64,000 bases of DNA from Streptantibioticus ferralitis (GTDB lineage Bacteria; Actinomycetota; Actinomycetes; Streptomycetales; Streptomycetaceae): contig NZ_JARHTQ010000020.1 in assembly GCF_029223525.1 (NCBI RefSeq), positions 88,468 through 152,467 on the forward strand. Reading direction: 5' to 3'. The notes under the pieces were generated by a model. It had not been told where the DNA came from and searched no databases. It saw only the letters and a list, made by a program, of their open reading frames with translations. The translations under genes were made by a program, and so were the position numbers. How positions within the stretch are numbered: the stretch's first letter is position 1; each line of letters starts with the position of its first letter. Shown piece by piece: positions 1 through 9,236 of this stretch.

Positions 1-117
1 TCGCAGGCCCTTGCCGGGCTTGGCCGCCCTGGTGGTCTTCACTGCCTTCTCGGCCTTCTCAGCGATTCCGTCCTTGGAGCGAGAGCTACGTGCCGAGCCG
101 CTCGTCGTCTCTGTCAT
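1..117 (-). CDS. nrdJ: Vitamin B12-dependent ribonucleotide reductase, N-terminal fragment
   Basis: This is the first 39 codons of a gene that runs off the left edge of the window. The visible protein starts MTETTSGSARSSRSK and continues as a Lys/Ala-rich stretch ending KPGKGLR, which matches the basic N-terminal tail of Streptomyces class II (adenosylcobalamin-dependent) ribonucleotide reductase NrdJ. No catalytic domain is inside the window. The assignment rests on the tail and on nrdR lying directly upstream on the same strand, about 200 bases away, as in the nrdRJ operon of Streptomyces. The family reduces ribonucleotides to deoxyribonucleotides without needing oxygen. Confidence 0.8.
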   Translation of the reverse strand, partial: MTETTSGSARSSRSKDGIAEKAEKAVKTTRAAKPGKGLR

Positions 118-319
118 GCCGCCTCCCTATACGGGCAAAACGCCCTGCGGTGCCACGGTTCTTCCCGCCGCACGGTGTTGTCTGCCGCCTCGGCGCCCGT
201 GGCACCGGACGAAGTCTGTGTCCTGCTGTGGTTTCGCGGTCCCGGGGTACGCCGCGCCGCGTGGCCCCAGGGGGGCAGGGCCGCGGGCGCCCGGTGGGGG
301 CGCGCTGGGCCGCGCGGCC

Positions 320-919
320 TCAGGGGGAGGCCGGGCCGGATGGGACGGGGATGGTCAGGCCCCCGTCGGTACCGCGGGGATCCGCCGACCGTGCGGCGCG
401 GGGTTCCCCGGGCCGGGGGCCGGGGCTGTCCGCTGGCGGCCGTGCGGTGTCGGGGGCCGGGGCGGCCCCGTGGGAACCGCCGGTCCGCAGCTCGTTGATG
501 GCCGCATCGAAGTCGTCGAGCGAGTCGAAGGCCCGGTAGACCGAGGCGAACCGCAAGTAGGCGACGAGGTCGAGCTCCTGCAGCGGGCCGAGTATCGCCA
601 GCCCCACGTCGTGGGTGGACAGTTCGGCGCTGCCGGTGGCCCGTACCGCCTCCTCGACGCGCTGGCCGAGCTGGGCGAGCGCGTCCTCGGTGACCGGGCG
701 GCCCTGGCAGGCCTTGCGCACCCCGGCGATGACCTTGTCCCGGCTGAACGGCTCGGTCACCCCGCTGCGCTTGATCACCATCAGGGACGCGGTCTCGACC
801 GTGGTGAACCGCCGACCGCAGTCGGGGCACTGGCGCCGCCGCCGGATCGAGGTTCCGTCGTCGGTGGTGCGGCTGTCGACCACGCGGCTGTCCGGGTGCC
901 TGCAGAAGGGGCAGTGCAT
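320..919 (-). CDS. nrdR: Transcriptional repressor NrdR
   Basis: NrdR is a Zn-ribbon/ATP-cone repressor that senses dNTP/ATP levels and represses ribonucleotide reductase genes. The protein is 199 aa. Its zinc ribbon uses Cys3, Cys6, Cys31 and Cys34 (MHCPFC then CPDCGRRF), and an ATP-cone domain follows at about residues 49-139. The start ATG at 919 was chosen because the ribbon must begin at MHCPFC; the frame stays open further upstream but that extension has no family similarity. The C-terminal tail after about residue 150 is Pro/Gly-rich and longer than in the usual 150-180 aa proteins. The gene lies upstream of nrdJ with a GC-rich gap of 202 bases (118-319), in which I see no further gene. 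NrdR boxes sit in its own promoter region, so autoregulation is expected. Confidence 0.95.
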   Translation of the reverse strand: MHCPFCRHPDSRVVDSRTTDDGTSIRRRRQCPDCGRRFTTVETASLMVIKRSGVTEPFSRDKVIAGVRKACQGRPVTEDALAQLGQRVEEAVRATGSAELSTHDVGLAILGPLQELDLVAYLRFASVYRAFDSLDDFDAAINELRTGGSHGAAPAPDTARPPADSPGPRPGEPRAARSADPRGTDGGLTIPVPSGPASP

Positions 920-1058
920 GTCCTCTCCCTCCTCACCCTGATGTCCGCGCGCGGATGACCGTCGCGCGGTATGGAAAAACGTCGCCTCACATGGCCTGTC
1001 GGGGCCCCGCGAAGCAGCCTCAAGCATAGGCGATCCGTGGGGCCGTGGAGACCGGAGG

Positions 1059-1106
1059 ACCACAACTTGTAGGTGGCTGTCCCCCATCAAACCACTAGAT
1101 CTGGTG
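1059..1106 (-). promoter_or_regulatory. Tandem NrdR boxes upstream of nrdRJ
   Basis: Two 16-bp partly palindromic sites are visible: ACCACAACTTGTAGGT at 1059-1074 and ACCACTAGATCTGGTG at 1091-1106. Their centres are 32 bp apart, about three helical turns, which is the spacing known for paired NrdR boxes. They lie 140-187 bases upstream of the nrdR start codon in the 507-base region between divergent nrdR and lexA (920-1426). Apart from these sites and the SOS box, I see nothing definite in that region; no cobalamin riboswitch B12 box was recognised. Confidence 0.8.
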
Positions 1107-1350
1107 CCGGGGGTCAATGCGCCGCGCTCGCGTGTCGCGGCGGCGCGGCGCCTGTGAGCCTACGTGAAGCCCGGGTACGGTGTGCGCGCGGCCCCAGGTG
1201 TCACGCTGGGTGCCGTCCGGGCGACGGTCGGGTACGGGCAGGGCGGCGCGGAGAGCGGCCGGAGCGCCGGTCGAGGGCTGTGGACATGGCCAATTTCCCG
1301 CCTATACACCCAATAACTTGATCACGACAGGCGAACCGTGAATTTTCACT

Positions 1351-1364
1351 CGAACGTGTGTTTG
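1351..1364 (+). promoter_or_regulatory. SOS box (LexA operator) of lexA
   Basis: CGAACGTGTGTTTG fits the actinobacterial LexA operator CGAAC-N4-GTTYG with one half perfect. It lies 63 bases upstream of the lexA start codon, consistent with LexA autorepression. Confidence 0.88.
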
Positions 1365-1426
1365 GCGCAACCTTTCGAAAGCAACTACCGTTGTCTCACT
1401 AGGGAGAACACCAGAGAGGGGCCGCC

Positions 1427-2197
1427 GTGACCACGACCGCAGACAGCGCGACCATCAGCGCCCAGGACCGCTCCCAGGACCGGCTCGATCCGATGAACAT
1501 GATGAACGACGACACTCCCAAGTCAGGACGCTCGCTGCCCGGCCGCCCGCCAGGTATCCGTGCCGACAGCTCGGGGCTCACCGACCGGCAGCGCCGGGTC
1601 ATCGAGGTCATCCGGGATTCGGTACAGCGCCGCGGCTACCCCCCGTCGATGCGCGAGATCGGCCAGGCCGTCGGACTGTCCAGCACGTCCTCGGTCGCGC
1701 ACCAACTGATGGCGCTGGAGCGGAAGGGGTTCCTGCGGCGCGATCCGCACCGGCCCCGCGCCTACGAGGTACGCGGCTCCGGCGCCCCGCACTCGCAGCC
1801 CACGGACACCACCGGCAAGCCCTCCGCCTCCTACGTGCCGCTGGTGGGCCGGATCGCGGCCGGTGGGCCGATCCTCGCCGAGGAGTCGGTGGAGGACGTC
1901 TTCCCGCTCCCGCGTCAACTGGTGGGCGACGGCGACCTGTTCGTGCTCAAGGTGGTGGGCGACTCGATGATCGAGGCGGCCATCTGCGACGGCGACTGGG
2001 TCACGGTGCGCCGCCAACCCGTCGCCGAGAACGGGGACATCGTGGCCGCGATGCTGGAAGGCGAGGCCACCGTCAAGCGCTTCAAGCGGGAGAACGGGCA
2101 TGTGTGGCTGCTGCCGCACAACGCCGCCTACCAGCCCATCCCCGGCGACGAGGCGACCATTCTCGGCAAGGTGGTGGCCGTACTGCGCCGGATCTGA
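1427..2197 (+). CDS. lexA: SOS response repressor LexA
   Basis: LexA represses DNA-damage genes and cleaves itself when stimulated by RecA filaments. The 256-aa protein has an N-terminal winged helix at about residues 51-115 ([16 protein letters not shown], then [17 protein letters not shown]) and an S24 protease domain. The self-cleavage bond is Ala145-Gly146, and the catalytic dyad is Ser180 (GDSM) and Lys217 (ATVKRF), so it looks fully functional. The first 45 residues are a flexible extension typical of Streptomyces LexA. The GTG start at 1427 follows a purine-rich GAGAGGGG. It is divergent from nrdR and convergent with the DinG-type helicase. An SOS box lies in its promoter, and recA, its co-regulator, is at 34.5 kb. 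Confidence 0.97.
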   Translation: MTTTADSATISAQDRSQDRLDPMNMMNDDTPKSGRSLPGRPPGIRADSSGLTDRQRRVIEVIRDSVQRRGYPPSMREIGQAVGLSSTSSVAHQLMALERKGFLRRDPHRPRAYEVRGSGAPHSQPTDTTGKPSASYVPLVGRIAAGGPILAEESVEDVFPLPRQLVGDGDLFVLKVVGDSMIEAAICDGDWVTVRRQPVAENGDIVAAMLEGEATVKRFKRENGHVWLLPHNAAYQPIPGDEATILGKVVAVLRRI

Positions 2198-2216
2198 ACA
2201 GACCGGCCGACACCGG

Positions 2217-2245
2217 ACCCCGGAACCCCTGACCGGTTCCGGGGT
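2217..2245. terminator. Bidirectional terminator hairpin between lexA and dinG
   Basis: Perfect 11-bp arms ACCCCGGAACC / GGTTCCGGGGT flank a 7-base loop, 19 bases after the lexA stop. There is no U-tract, which is common in Streptomyces. The convergent gene arrangement supports termination from both sides. Confidence 0.75.
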
Positions 2246-2360
2246 ACCGCCATGTCAGGCTCCGGACGTCAGGGTCCGGCCGGTCATCTCAGGGGTCGGG
2301 TCGCGCCGGGATCCATCAGCTCGCTTCACGGCCGCTCCCGGCACCCGCCGAGGGCCGGGC

Positions 2361-4331
2361 TCAGCCCTCCGCGTCGGCTGCCGCCGCGATGGCCGCCAGT
2401 GACCTGCGCACCTGGTTGCGGTCCGTTGTGTACCAGAACTCGGGCATCGAGGCGCGCAGGAAACCCCCGTACCGCGCGGTGGCCAGCCGTGGATCCAGCA
2501 CGGCCACCACACCCCGGTCGCCGGTGGCGCGGATCAACCGCCCCGCCCCCTGCGCCATCAACAGCGCCGCATGGGTGGCCGCCACCGCCATGAAGCCATT
2601 GCCGCCGTTCTCCTCCACCGCCTTCTGCCGGGCGCTCATCAGCGGATCGTCGGGCCGGGGGAACGGGATGCGGTCCATCACCACCAGTTGGCAGTTGGGC
2701 CCGGGCACATCCACCCCCTGCCACAGCGACAGCGTGCCGAACAGACACGTACCGGCGTCGTCGGAGAAGGTACGGATCAGCTCGCCGAGTGTCTCCTCGC
2801 CCTGCAGCAGAATCGGGAAGTCCAGTCTGCCGCGCAGAGCCTCGGCCGCCGCCTGGGCTGCCCGCATCGAGGAGAACAGGCCCAGCGTCCGGCCGCCCGC
2901 CGCCTCGATCAGCTCGGCGAGCTCATCGAGCATGTCGGTGCGGCTGCCCTCGCGCCCCGGGGTCGCCAGGTGCTTGGCGACGTAGAGGATGCCCTGCTTG
3001 CGGTACTCGAAGGGCGACCCGACGTCGACGCCCTGCCACACGGGCAGGTCCTCGCCCTCGGTGCCCTCCGGGGCGAGGCCCAGCGAGGCCGCCACCCCGT
3101 TGAAGTCCCCGCCGAGCTTGAGGGTGGCCGACGTCAGCACCACCGACCGCTCGGCGAACAGCTTCTCCCTCAGCAGCCCCGAGACCGACAGCGGTGCCAC
3201 CCGCAGCGAGGCGCCGAAGCGGTCGTGCCGCTCGCACCAGATCACGTCGTACTCGGACTCCCCCAGCAGCCGCTCGGCCACGCCGTGCACGTTCTCGATC
3301 GAGGCCAGCGCCTGCTTGCGCACCGCGTCCTCATCCGCCACGGACCGGTCGCGGATCTCGCCCAGCGAGGTGATCACCTGGCGGCAGGCGTCCCGCAGCG
3401 CCGCCAGCACATACGCCAGGTCCTCCGGGATCTCCTCCAGGCGGCCGGGCAGCGCCAGTTCCATCACCCGCTCGAAGCCCTCGGAAGCGGTGAGCAGCGC
3501 GTCCGCGGCCTTCTCGTTGACGAGCTTGGCCGACCGCCTCACCGCGCGGTTCACGCCGCCCGGGGTCAGTTCGCCGGTGGCCACACCGGTGACCCGGGAG
3601 ACCAGTTCATGGGCTTCGTCGACGATCAGCACCTCATGGCTGGGCAGCACCGGGGCGCCCTCGATGGCGTCGATGGCGAGCAGCGCGTGGTTGGTGACCA
3701 CCACATCGGCGAGCTTGGCCCGCTCGCGGGCGGCCTCGGCGAAGCACTCGGCGCCATAGGCGCACTTGGTGGCGCCCAGGCACTCCCGGGAGGTGACCGA
3801 GACCTGGGACCAGGCCCGGTCGGAGACCCCGGGAGTGAGGTCGTCGCGGTCGCCGGTCTCGGTCTCGTCGGCCCAGTCCCGCAGCCGTACCAGGTCCTTG
3901 CCGAGCTTGCTGGTGGGCCCGCCCATCTGCTCCATGGGGTCGAAGAGGCCGTCCTCCTCCTCGCTGGGCACGCCCTCGTGCAGCCGGTGCAGGCACAGGT
4001 AGTTCGACCGGCCCTTGAGCATCGCGAACTGCGGTTCGCGGCGCAGCAGGGGTTTGAGCGCGGTCACGGTGCGCGGCAGATCGCGTTCGACCAGCTGGCG
4101 CTGGAGGGCGAGGGTCGCGGTGGCGACGACCACCCGCTCACCGTGCGCCAGTGCCGGGACCAGGTAGCCGAGGGACTTTCCGGTGCCGGTGCCGGCCTGG
4201 GCCAGCAGATGGGTGCCGTCGTCCACGGCGGTCTCGACGGCCTGGGCCATGGTGACCTGGCCGGGGCGCTCCACACCGCCGACAGCGGTGACAGCGGCGT
4301 GCAGCAGTTCGGTGAGGGCGGGCTTGCTCAT
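2361..4331 (-). CDS. dinG: DinG/XPD-family ATP-dependent DNA helicase
   Basis: This is an XPD-like superfamily 2 helicase, expected to unwind DNA 5'-to-3' during repair. The protein is 656 aa with Walker A AGTGTGKS at residues 46-52 and DEAH at 238-241. Four cysteines between helicase motifs (Cys113, Cys184, Cys190, Cys196) are positioned as an iron-sulfur cluster. A C-terminal helicase domain includes GTLSLWQGVDVPG. The ATG at 4331 gives the natural N-terminus MSKPALTELL; nine more upstream codons are open but not family-like. It converges with lexA, a neighbourhood conserved in Streptomyces as I recall. I see no SOS box directly upstream, so damage induction is not supported by sequence. 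The name dinG is by family; YoaA-like is equally possible. Confidence 0.9.
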   Translation of the reverse strand: MSKPALTELLHAAVTAVGGVERPGQVTMAQAVETAVDDGTHLLAQAGTGTGKSLGYLVPALAHGERVVVATATLALQRQLVERDLPRTVTALKPLLRREPQFAMLKGRSNYLCLHRLHEGVPSEEEDGLFDPMEQMGGPTSKLGKDLVRLRDWADETETGDRDDLTPGVSDRAWSQVSVTSRECLGATKCAYGAECFAEAARERAKLADVVVTNHALLAIDAIEGAPVLPSHEVLIVDEAHELVSRVTGVATGELTPGGVNRAVRRSAKLVNEKAADALLTASEGFERVMELALPGRLEEIPEDLAYVLAALRDACRQVITSLGEIRDRSVADEDAVRKQALASIENVHGVAERLLGESEYDVIWCERHDRFGASLRVAPLSVSGLLREKLFAERSVVLTSATLKLGGDFNGVAASLGLAPEGTEGEDLPVWQGVDVGSPFEYRKQGILYVAKHLATPGREGSRTDMLDELAELIEAAGGRTLGLFSSMRAAQAAAEALRGRLDFPILLQGEETLGELIRTFSDDAGTCLFGTLSLWQGVDVPGPNCQLVVMDRIPFPRPDDPLMSARQKAVEENGGNGFMAVAATHAALLMAQGAGRLIRATGDRGVVAVLDPRLATARYGGFLRASMPEFWYTTDRNQVRRSLAAIAAAADAEG

Positions 4332-4412
4332 AGGAGTACCCACCCTACGTCCCACCACTGACAGCGGTCCCGGAAACCGGCAGCGTTGCCGCCACGGAGC
4401 GGACCGCGGCGG

Positions 4413-6167
4413 TCACAACGCGTACAGCGGATTCGGTACGGTCCCGTGTACGGCGGCGTGCGGGCGCTGCGGCCGGTCGCGGTAGCCGTCGAGGTGGAGC
4501 CGGTTCCGGTTGAGGCAGAGCCGCTCGATGCGCGGGGTGAGCAGGTCGAAGGTGGCGAAGCGCTCCTTGAGGTCGGGGAAGCGGTCCTGGTGGCGCAGCA
4601 CCTCCTCGCGCACCAGCTCCCAGAACTCGTCCTCGGGCACGCCGAGTTGCTCCTGGCACAGCGGGGCCAGGTAGCGGAAGACGCCGACGAACAGGCCGGA
4701 GTGGATGAACTGGGTGAGGAACGCGGGTGGTTCGGTGAGCAGCACCGCCCGTACCGCGTCGGGCATGGCGCGGTGTTCCGGCAGCGGTTCGGCGCTGATG
4801 TTGATGTCGTCCACGAAGTCCTTGATCGCCAGCCGGACCGGCACATCGTCCTCGTCGAAGACGACGATGGCGTTCTCGCCGTGCGGGGAGAAGACCGTTC
4901 CGTACTGGTAGAGGAAGTGCAGCAGCGGCGGTAGCAGTGCGGCGAACAGGCGGCGCAGCCAGGCGCGCGGGGCGAGTCCGGAGCGGCGGACGAGTTCCGC
5001 GGTGAAGGACCGCCCGCCGGGGTCGGTGTGGATCAGTGCGGCGAGGGTGCGGGCGCGCTCTCCGGGGTCCAGGTGCCGGGGCAGCGGTTCGCGCCAGATG
5101 GCTCCCAGCAACTCCTTGTACTGGTAGGGGACTTCGGGCAGCTGCCGGTAGACGGGGTGGTCGACGGTGACCGAGGCGACCTCGCCGAGCAGGATGACCC
5201 GGCAGTCGTCGCGCAGGAACGGGTCGGCGTCGCGTACCGCGTGCACCCATGAGGTGACGGCGGGGGCGGCCAGGGTGCGCTCGGTGGGCAGTCCGCGCCA
5301 GACGAGGGTGTTGAGGATGGACAGCGGGAGTTTGACGGTGTGCCGGTCCGGGCGGCTGGTGTTGAGGAAGGTGCGGATGGACTGCTGGGGCAGCCGCAGA
5401 TCGCCGTCGGTGGGCAGCGGGACGATGTCGTCGGCCGCGATCGAGGCGGCGAACAGCGGCACCACGATCTCGTCCCACTGCCAGGGGTGCACCGGCAGGT
5501 AGAGGTAGTCGTCGGGAGCCAGGCCGCGGGCGCGCAGCGTCTCGGCGAACAACGCCCGTACGGATTCGTCCAGTTCGCGGGTGTAGAGCCGGTCCGGGGC
5601 GCCCAGGGACGGGACGCCGCGGTAGTCGGCGAGCGTGGTACGCACCGCGATCCACGGCAGGGGCTGGGCGCGGCGGGCTTCCGGTGTCCAGCGGTCGGCG
5701 TCGGCGGCGGAGAAGCCGAGGCGCCCCTTGTTGACCACGATCCACGGGTGTCCGGTCTGCTGGCCCTCCAGCTCGGCGTAGTCCAGATCGGCCAGTTCGC
5801 CGGCGCTCAGCGCCCCGGCCTCCAGCCTGGCGTCCGCGATCAGTGTGGCGTTCAGTTCCCGCACCAGGTGGCCGAGGGTGTCGCCGGTGACCCCGAGCCG
5901 GCGGTGCGCGTGGGTCAGGAAGTGCAGGGGGTCGCCGGTGGGGGTGAGCGAGAGGGGGTCGACCCGCCAGCTTCCGTAGGATCCCCGGCTGGCCAGGAAG
6001 CGGTAGGTGACGTCGTCTTCCAGCTCCAGCCGGTAGCCGCCCGCTTCGTCCTGAGGGATCGGGGTGAGCACCTCCTCGTAGCAGAACTCGCTGATCATCT
6101 TGGCGAGTAAGCGGCGGCCGACGCGGGTCCAGATTCCAGGGTCGAGTTCTGCGGGGCGGTGTAGCAC
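4413..6167 (-). CDS. NIS siderophore synthetase, IucA/IucC family (DesD/RhbF-like)
   Basis: Enzymes of this family use ATP to adenylate a carboxylate such as citrate or succinate and join it to an amine or hydroxylamine. The 584-aa length is typical. Visible motifs are the GQQTGHPWIVVNKGR region (residues 136-149), HPWQ at 227-230, SIRTF followed by VKLPL for ATP/substrate binding, HGENAIVVF, and FVDDINIS. It is the last gene of a four-gene operon, 38 bases after the GNAT gene. Codon 20 is TTA (6108-6110), the rare leucine codon that needs the bldA tRNA in Streptomyces, so translation may be restricted to later developmental stages. Among known clusters it resembles DesD or RhbF; the substrate cannot be read from sequence. 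Confidence 0.9.
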   Translation of the reverse strand: MLHRPAELDPGIWTRVGRRLLAKMISEFCYEEVLTPIPQDEAGGYRLELEDDVTYRFLASRGSYGSWRVDPLSLTPTGDPLHFLTHAHRRLGVTGDTLGHLVRELNATLIADARLEAGALSAGELADLDYAELEGQQTGHPWIVVNKGRLGFSAADADRWTPEARRAQPLPWIAVRTTLADYRGVPSLGAPDRLYTRELDESVRALFAETLRARGLAPDDYLYLPVHPWQWDEIVVPLFAASIAADDIVPLPTDGDLRLPQQSIRTFLNTSRPDRHTVKLPLSILNTLVWRGLPTERTLAAPAVTSWVHAVRDADPFLRDDCRVILLGEVASVTVDHPVYRQLPEVPYQYKELLGAIWREPLPRHLDPGERARTLAALIHTDPGGRSFTAELVRRSGLAPRAWLRRLFAALLPPLLHFLYQYGTVFSPHGENAIVVFDEDDVPVRLAIKDFVDDINISAEPLPEHRAMPDAVRAVLLTEPPAFLTQFIHSGLFVGVFRYLAPLCQEQLGVPEDEFWELVREEVLRHQDRFPDLKERFATFDLLTPRIERLCLNRNRLHLDGYRDRPQRPHAAVHGTVPNPLYAL

Positions 6168-6205
6168 GTAGCGGCTCCTGGGACGAGGGAGTGGCGGGTC
6201 GCGGG

Positions 6206-6976
6206 TTACAGCAGGTGGCGCAGTGCCCGCTCGCGGATCATCAACGCGGCGCGTTTGTCGCGCAGTTCGAGCTCGGCGGCGAAGCGGAATCCGGCGCCGA
6301 GGAACGCGGCGACGGACGGGGTGTTGCGCAGGTCGGGTTCTGCGATGACGCGGGCGCAGGCGGGGCGGTGGTCGAGGACGTGGTCGGCAACAGCGCGCAG
6401 CAGGGCGGTGCCCAGGCCGCGGCCGCGGTCGGCCACCTTGCCGATGAGCAGGTGGATGCCGGTGTCATGGGGGCGGGACGGGTAGTAGCGGGCGACGGGG
6501 TCCAGATCGGCGCGGTAGATCTCCCAGTAGCTCATGGGGGTGCCGTCGAGGACGCCGAGGCAGGGGCGGCTTCGGCCGTCGCCGTCGAGTTGGGCGCGCA
6601 GATGGCGGTGGGTGGTCTCTTCGGGTCCGGCCAGTTCCCAGAATTCGGCGACGGCTGGATCGTTCATCCACCGGGTGATGATGTGCAGGTCACGGGCGGG
6701 CACGACGGGAACGAGCTGGAAGGCGCCGTGCGCGGTGCTGATCGGACCCCATCCGCTGATGTCGTCGAGGAGGTCGTCGACCAGGCTCTCGGTCAGCCCG
6801 CCCGGTCCGGCCGCCGGGACCGTGGGTGGGATGACCAGGTCGACGGCGTCGGGTTCCAGCGTGAGGTCCAGGGTGTCGTCCATACCGCTGTCGGTCGTGG
6901 TACCGCGGCGGTTGTCAGTGCTGACGCTGATACTGGGGCTGACGTCGGTGTTGGTGCTGGAGTCGGTGGGCGGCAT
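6206..6976 (-). CDS. GNAT N-acyltransferase of siderophore type (RhbD/IucB-like)
   Basis: In hydroxamate siderophore pathways these enzymes acylate an N-hydroxylated amine. The 256-aa protein has a poorly conserved Ser/Thr/Asp-rich N-terminus (about 65 residues) followed by an IucB/RhbD-type GNAT fold. The fold contains WMNDPAVAEFWELAG, then YWEIYRADLDPVARYY, then the acetyl-CoA loop DRGRGLGTALLRAV, and ends in a family-typical ALMIRERALRHLL. It lies 27 bases after one synthetase gene and 38 before the other, on the same strand, so it is almost certainly co-transcribed. Its presence argues for a hydroxamate-type product, although no N-hydroxylase is nearby. Confidence 0.87.
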   Translation of the reverse strand: MPPTDSSTNTDVSPSISVSTDNRRGTTTDSGMDDTLDLTLEPDAVDLVIPPTVPAAGPGGLTESLVDDLLDDISGWGPISTAHGAFQLVPVVPARDLHIITRWMNDPAVAEFWELAGPEETTHRHLRAQLDGDGRSRPCLGVLDGTPMSYWEIYRADLDPVARYYPSRPHDTGIHLLIGKVADRGRGLGTALLRAVADHVLDHRPACARVIAEPDLRNTPSVAAFLGAGFRFAAELELRDKRAALMIRERALRHLL

Positions 6977-7003
6977 CGGTGGCGCCCCTCCTCTCCTGGG
7001 GTG

Positions 7004-9004
7004 TCACGCCGCGGGTACGGCAAGGGGGTTGGGGATGGTGACGTAGACGGACTGGGTGTCGACCGGGCCTACGAGTTCGTCGAGGCCGTGGAGACGGGTG
7101 AGGAGGTTGGCCTTGCAGCGCAGGGTGGAGGCGTGCAGCAGGTGCTCCGGTAGTGCGGAGCCTCCGGTGGCGGCGGCGTGGGTGAGGAAGTGCCGGAAGG
7201 CGGCGAGCAGTACCTGCTCGTCGGCGAGGTGCTGGGCGCCGAACGCCCCGATCAGGCCCAGGGCGTTGTTGATACCGAGGTAGTAGGCGAAGCGCTCGTC
7301 CGCGACGTGGTCGGCGACGAAGGTCTCGCTGGCCGCGCCGATGCCGGGCAGGCGCTGGTCGAGTTCGGCGCGGCGCGATTCGCGGAAGTAGTAGCCCTGG
7401 TTGTCGCGGTAGCGGCCGCCGGTGGGCCAGCCGTCGGGGTCCAGCCGGACGAGGGTGTTCTGCTGGTGGGCTTCGAGTGCGACTCCGGCTTCGCCGTCCA
7501 GCCACAGCACGGGGTGGACGACCGCGTGCAGATAGCGCAGGAACCATTCGGTGGCCACGGCCGGGCCGGGTCTGCCGGTGCGGGTGGCGAGTCGGGTGAC
7601 GATGCCGGCGAGGCGGGAGCGTGCCTGGGTCGGCGGGCTGCCGGGCCAGGGACGCGGCGAGGTGAGCCCGGCGAGGCAGTTGATGTCGTCGAGCACGCCG
7701 AACGACGGGTGGCGCAGCACGACGTCGAGCCCGGGGACGGCTTCCCCGTCGGGGGTGTCGACGGCGAGCCAGGCCGGGTCGCGCACGATGTCGAAGCCGG
7801 GGTGTTTGGCGTGCCACTGCTGGGCGAGCCCGCTGCGCAGCAGGCGGTGGATCTCCACGCCGCGCAGGAGTTCCTTGCGCAGGTTCTCCCGGCGGGAGTT
7901 GGTGATCCGCACGGCGAGCGAGAGTTTGAGCATCGCGGGTGCGCCGGGCCGGTAGACGGTGCGGATGGAGGAGGTGGGGTGCCAGGTGTTCCCGTGCGGG
8001 CCGAGGTCGTGCAGCAGCCCGGCGTCGAGTAGCGCGCGCACCTGGGGGCGGTGCCGCACTTCGCGTGCCTGCCAGGGGTGCAGCGGCAGCGGCACGGTGT
8101 CGTGCGGCAACTGGAGGCCCGGCCCGGCGAGTTGGGCGGTGATGCGGTCGGCGGGGATGGTGCGACCGCGTTCGGTCCAGGCGGAGTCGGTGGCCAGTAC
8201 CGAGCGGTCGACGGCCATCCAGTGCAGCGGATACGCCCCGCGGGTTTCGGGTGAGTAGACCCGGGCCTCGGCGCCGGACAGGTCCTGGCGGCTCTTGGGT
8301 GTGGGGTGCAGCGGGTGGCCGAGCAGCAGCGACTGTTCGGCTTCCAGGAAGGGCGGGGTGCCGGGTGGGGTGGCCGGGTGGGCCCGGCGGTCGTCGACGA
8401 AGACCGCGGTGCGGGCCACGGAGTCGGCGACCCGGGCGACCAGGTCCGCGGCTTCCGCGGCGCCGGTGCCCGCCTCCCGGGCGAGCACTGCGGCGAGGGT
8501 GACCGCGTCGACGGGCGCCCCGGACGCCATGGCCGGCGCGCCGAAGCGGTGGGTGCCGACCGCGGACCAGTGCCGTACCGGGACGCGCAGCGCGGTGCCG
8601 GTCGCGGTGAGCGTGATCCGCAGGGTCCCGTCCGGGTCGGGCGTGCCGCCGGTCTCCCGGACCCAGCAGCGCAACAGGCTCTCCACCCCCGCGTGGTTGG
8701 CGGTGGCGTAGGCGTCCGGCTGCTCCAGGGGGTCGGGGTCCTGCGCTTCGGTGTGCGGCGCGCCGTGGCGTTCCGGACCGGCGTGCCCGACGTCGGCGTC
8801 TGCGGCAGCGGTCCCGGCGTGCCCGACGTCGGCGTGGTCGGTCTCGACGTGGTCGGCACCGACGTGGTCGGCGTGTTCCGGTGGATCGGCGTGGGCCGCG
8901 CGCGGCAGGGGCAGGGCGCCGGCGCGGCCGTGCGCGAGGCCCGGCGGCGGGGCGGGCGGGGTGGTGTCCGCCACGCCGTCGGCCAGGGGCGGGTGGGAGG
9001 TCAT
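7004..9004 (-). CDS. NIS siderophore synthetase, IucA/IucC family (RhbC-like), His-rich N-terminus
   Basis: This is the second NIS synthetase of the operon. It has 666 aa, with conserved SIRTVYRPGAPAMLKLSLAV, LPLHPWQAREV, EAHQQNTLV and RDNQGYYFRESRR signatures in the catalytic part from about residue 105. The first 100 residues are unusual: low complexity with nine histidines between residues 38 and 84 in repeats such as HADHVGADHVETDHADVGHA, which is not part of the fold. The ATG at 9004 is preceded by a weak CGGAG; the frame is open further upstream but without similarity. It follows the aminotransferase gene after 232 bases in which I see no further gene. Having two synthetases suggests stepwise, possibly asymmetric, condensation on a central diacid such as citrate. 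Confidence 0.9.
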   Translation of the reverse strand: MTSHPPLADGVADTTPPAPPPGLAHGRAGALPLPRAAHADPPEHADHVGADHVETDHADVGHAGTAAADADVGHAGPERHGAPHTEAQDPDPLEQPDAYATANHAGVESLLRCWVRETGGTPDPDGTLRITLTATGTALRVPVRHWSAVGTHRFGAPAMASGAPVDAVTLAAVLAREAGTGAAEAADLVARVADSVARTAVFVDDRRAHPATPPGTPPFLEAEQSLLLGHPLHPTPKSRQDLSGAEARVYSPETRGAYPLHWMAVDRSVLATDSAWTERGRTIPADRITAQLAGPGLQLPHDTVPLPLHPWQAREVRHRPQVRALLDAGLLHDLGPHGNTWHPTSSIRTVYRPGAPAMLKLSLAVRITNSRRENLRKELLRGVEIHRLLRSGLAQQWHAKHPGFDIVRDPAWLAVDTPDGEAVPGLDVVLRHPSFGVLDDINCLAGLTSPRPWPGSPPTQARSRLAGIVTRLATRTGRPGPAVATEWFLRYLHAVVHPVLWLDGEAGVALEAHQQNTLVRLDPDGWPTGGRYRDNQGYYFRESRRAELDQRLPGIGAASETFVADHVADERFAYYLGINNALGLIGAFGAQHLADEQVLLAAFRHFLTHAAATGGSALPEHLLHASTLRCKANLLTRLHGLDELVGPVDTQSVYVTIPNPLAVPAA

Positions 9005-9236
9005 CGCTGTGCTCCGTGGGGGGTGGACGACGGTGGGACGGCCTGGGAGCGGTTGTGGGCGGTACGCCGCCCGACGGGGCGGCGCGACGTACCATGGAGG
9101 GTTACCCCGCCTCGGGGACGTGGGATGCCGCGGTGCGGGATCACTGGGTGTGCGACCGCGTGCCGCCGAGTCCCAACGCGCGCCTCGCACTCCGCGTGCC
9201 CCCGGCGCATCACCGGCATCGCACACCGCCTTGGGC

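Noticed and set aside
920..1426. Cobalamin riboswitch upstream of nrdR
   Set aside because: No B12-box or matching stem set was recognised; NrdR boxes explain the control better.
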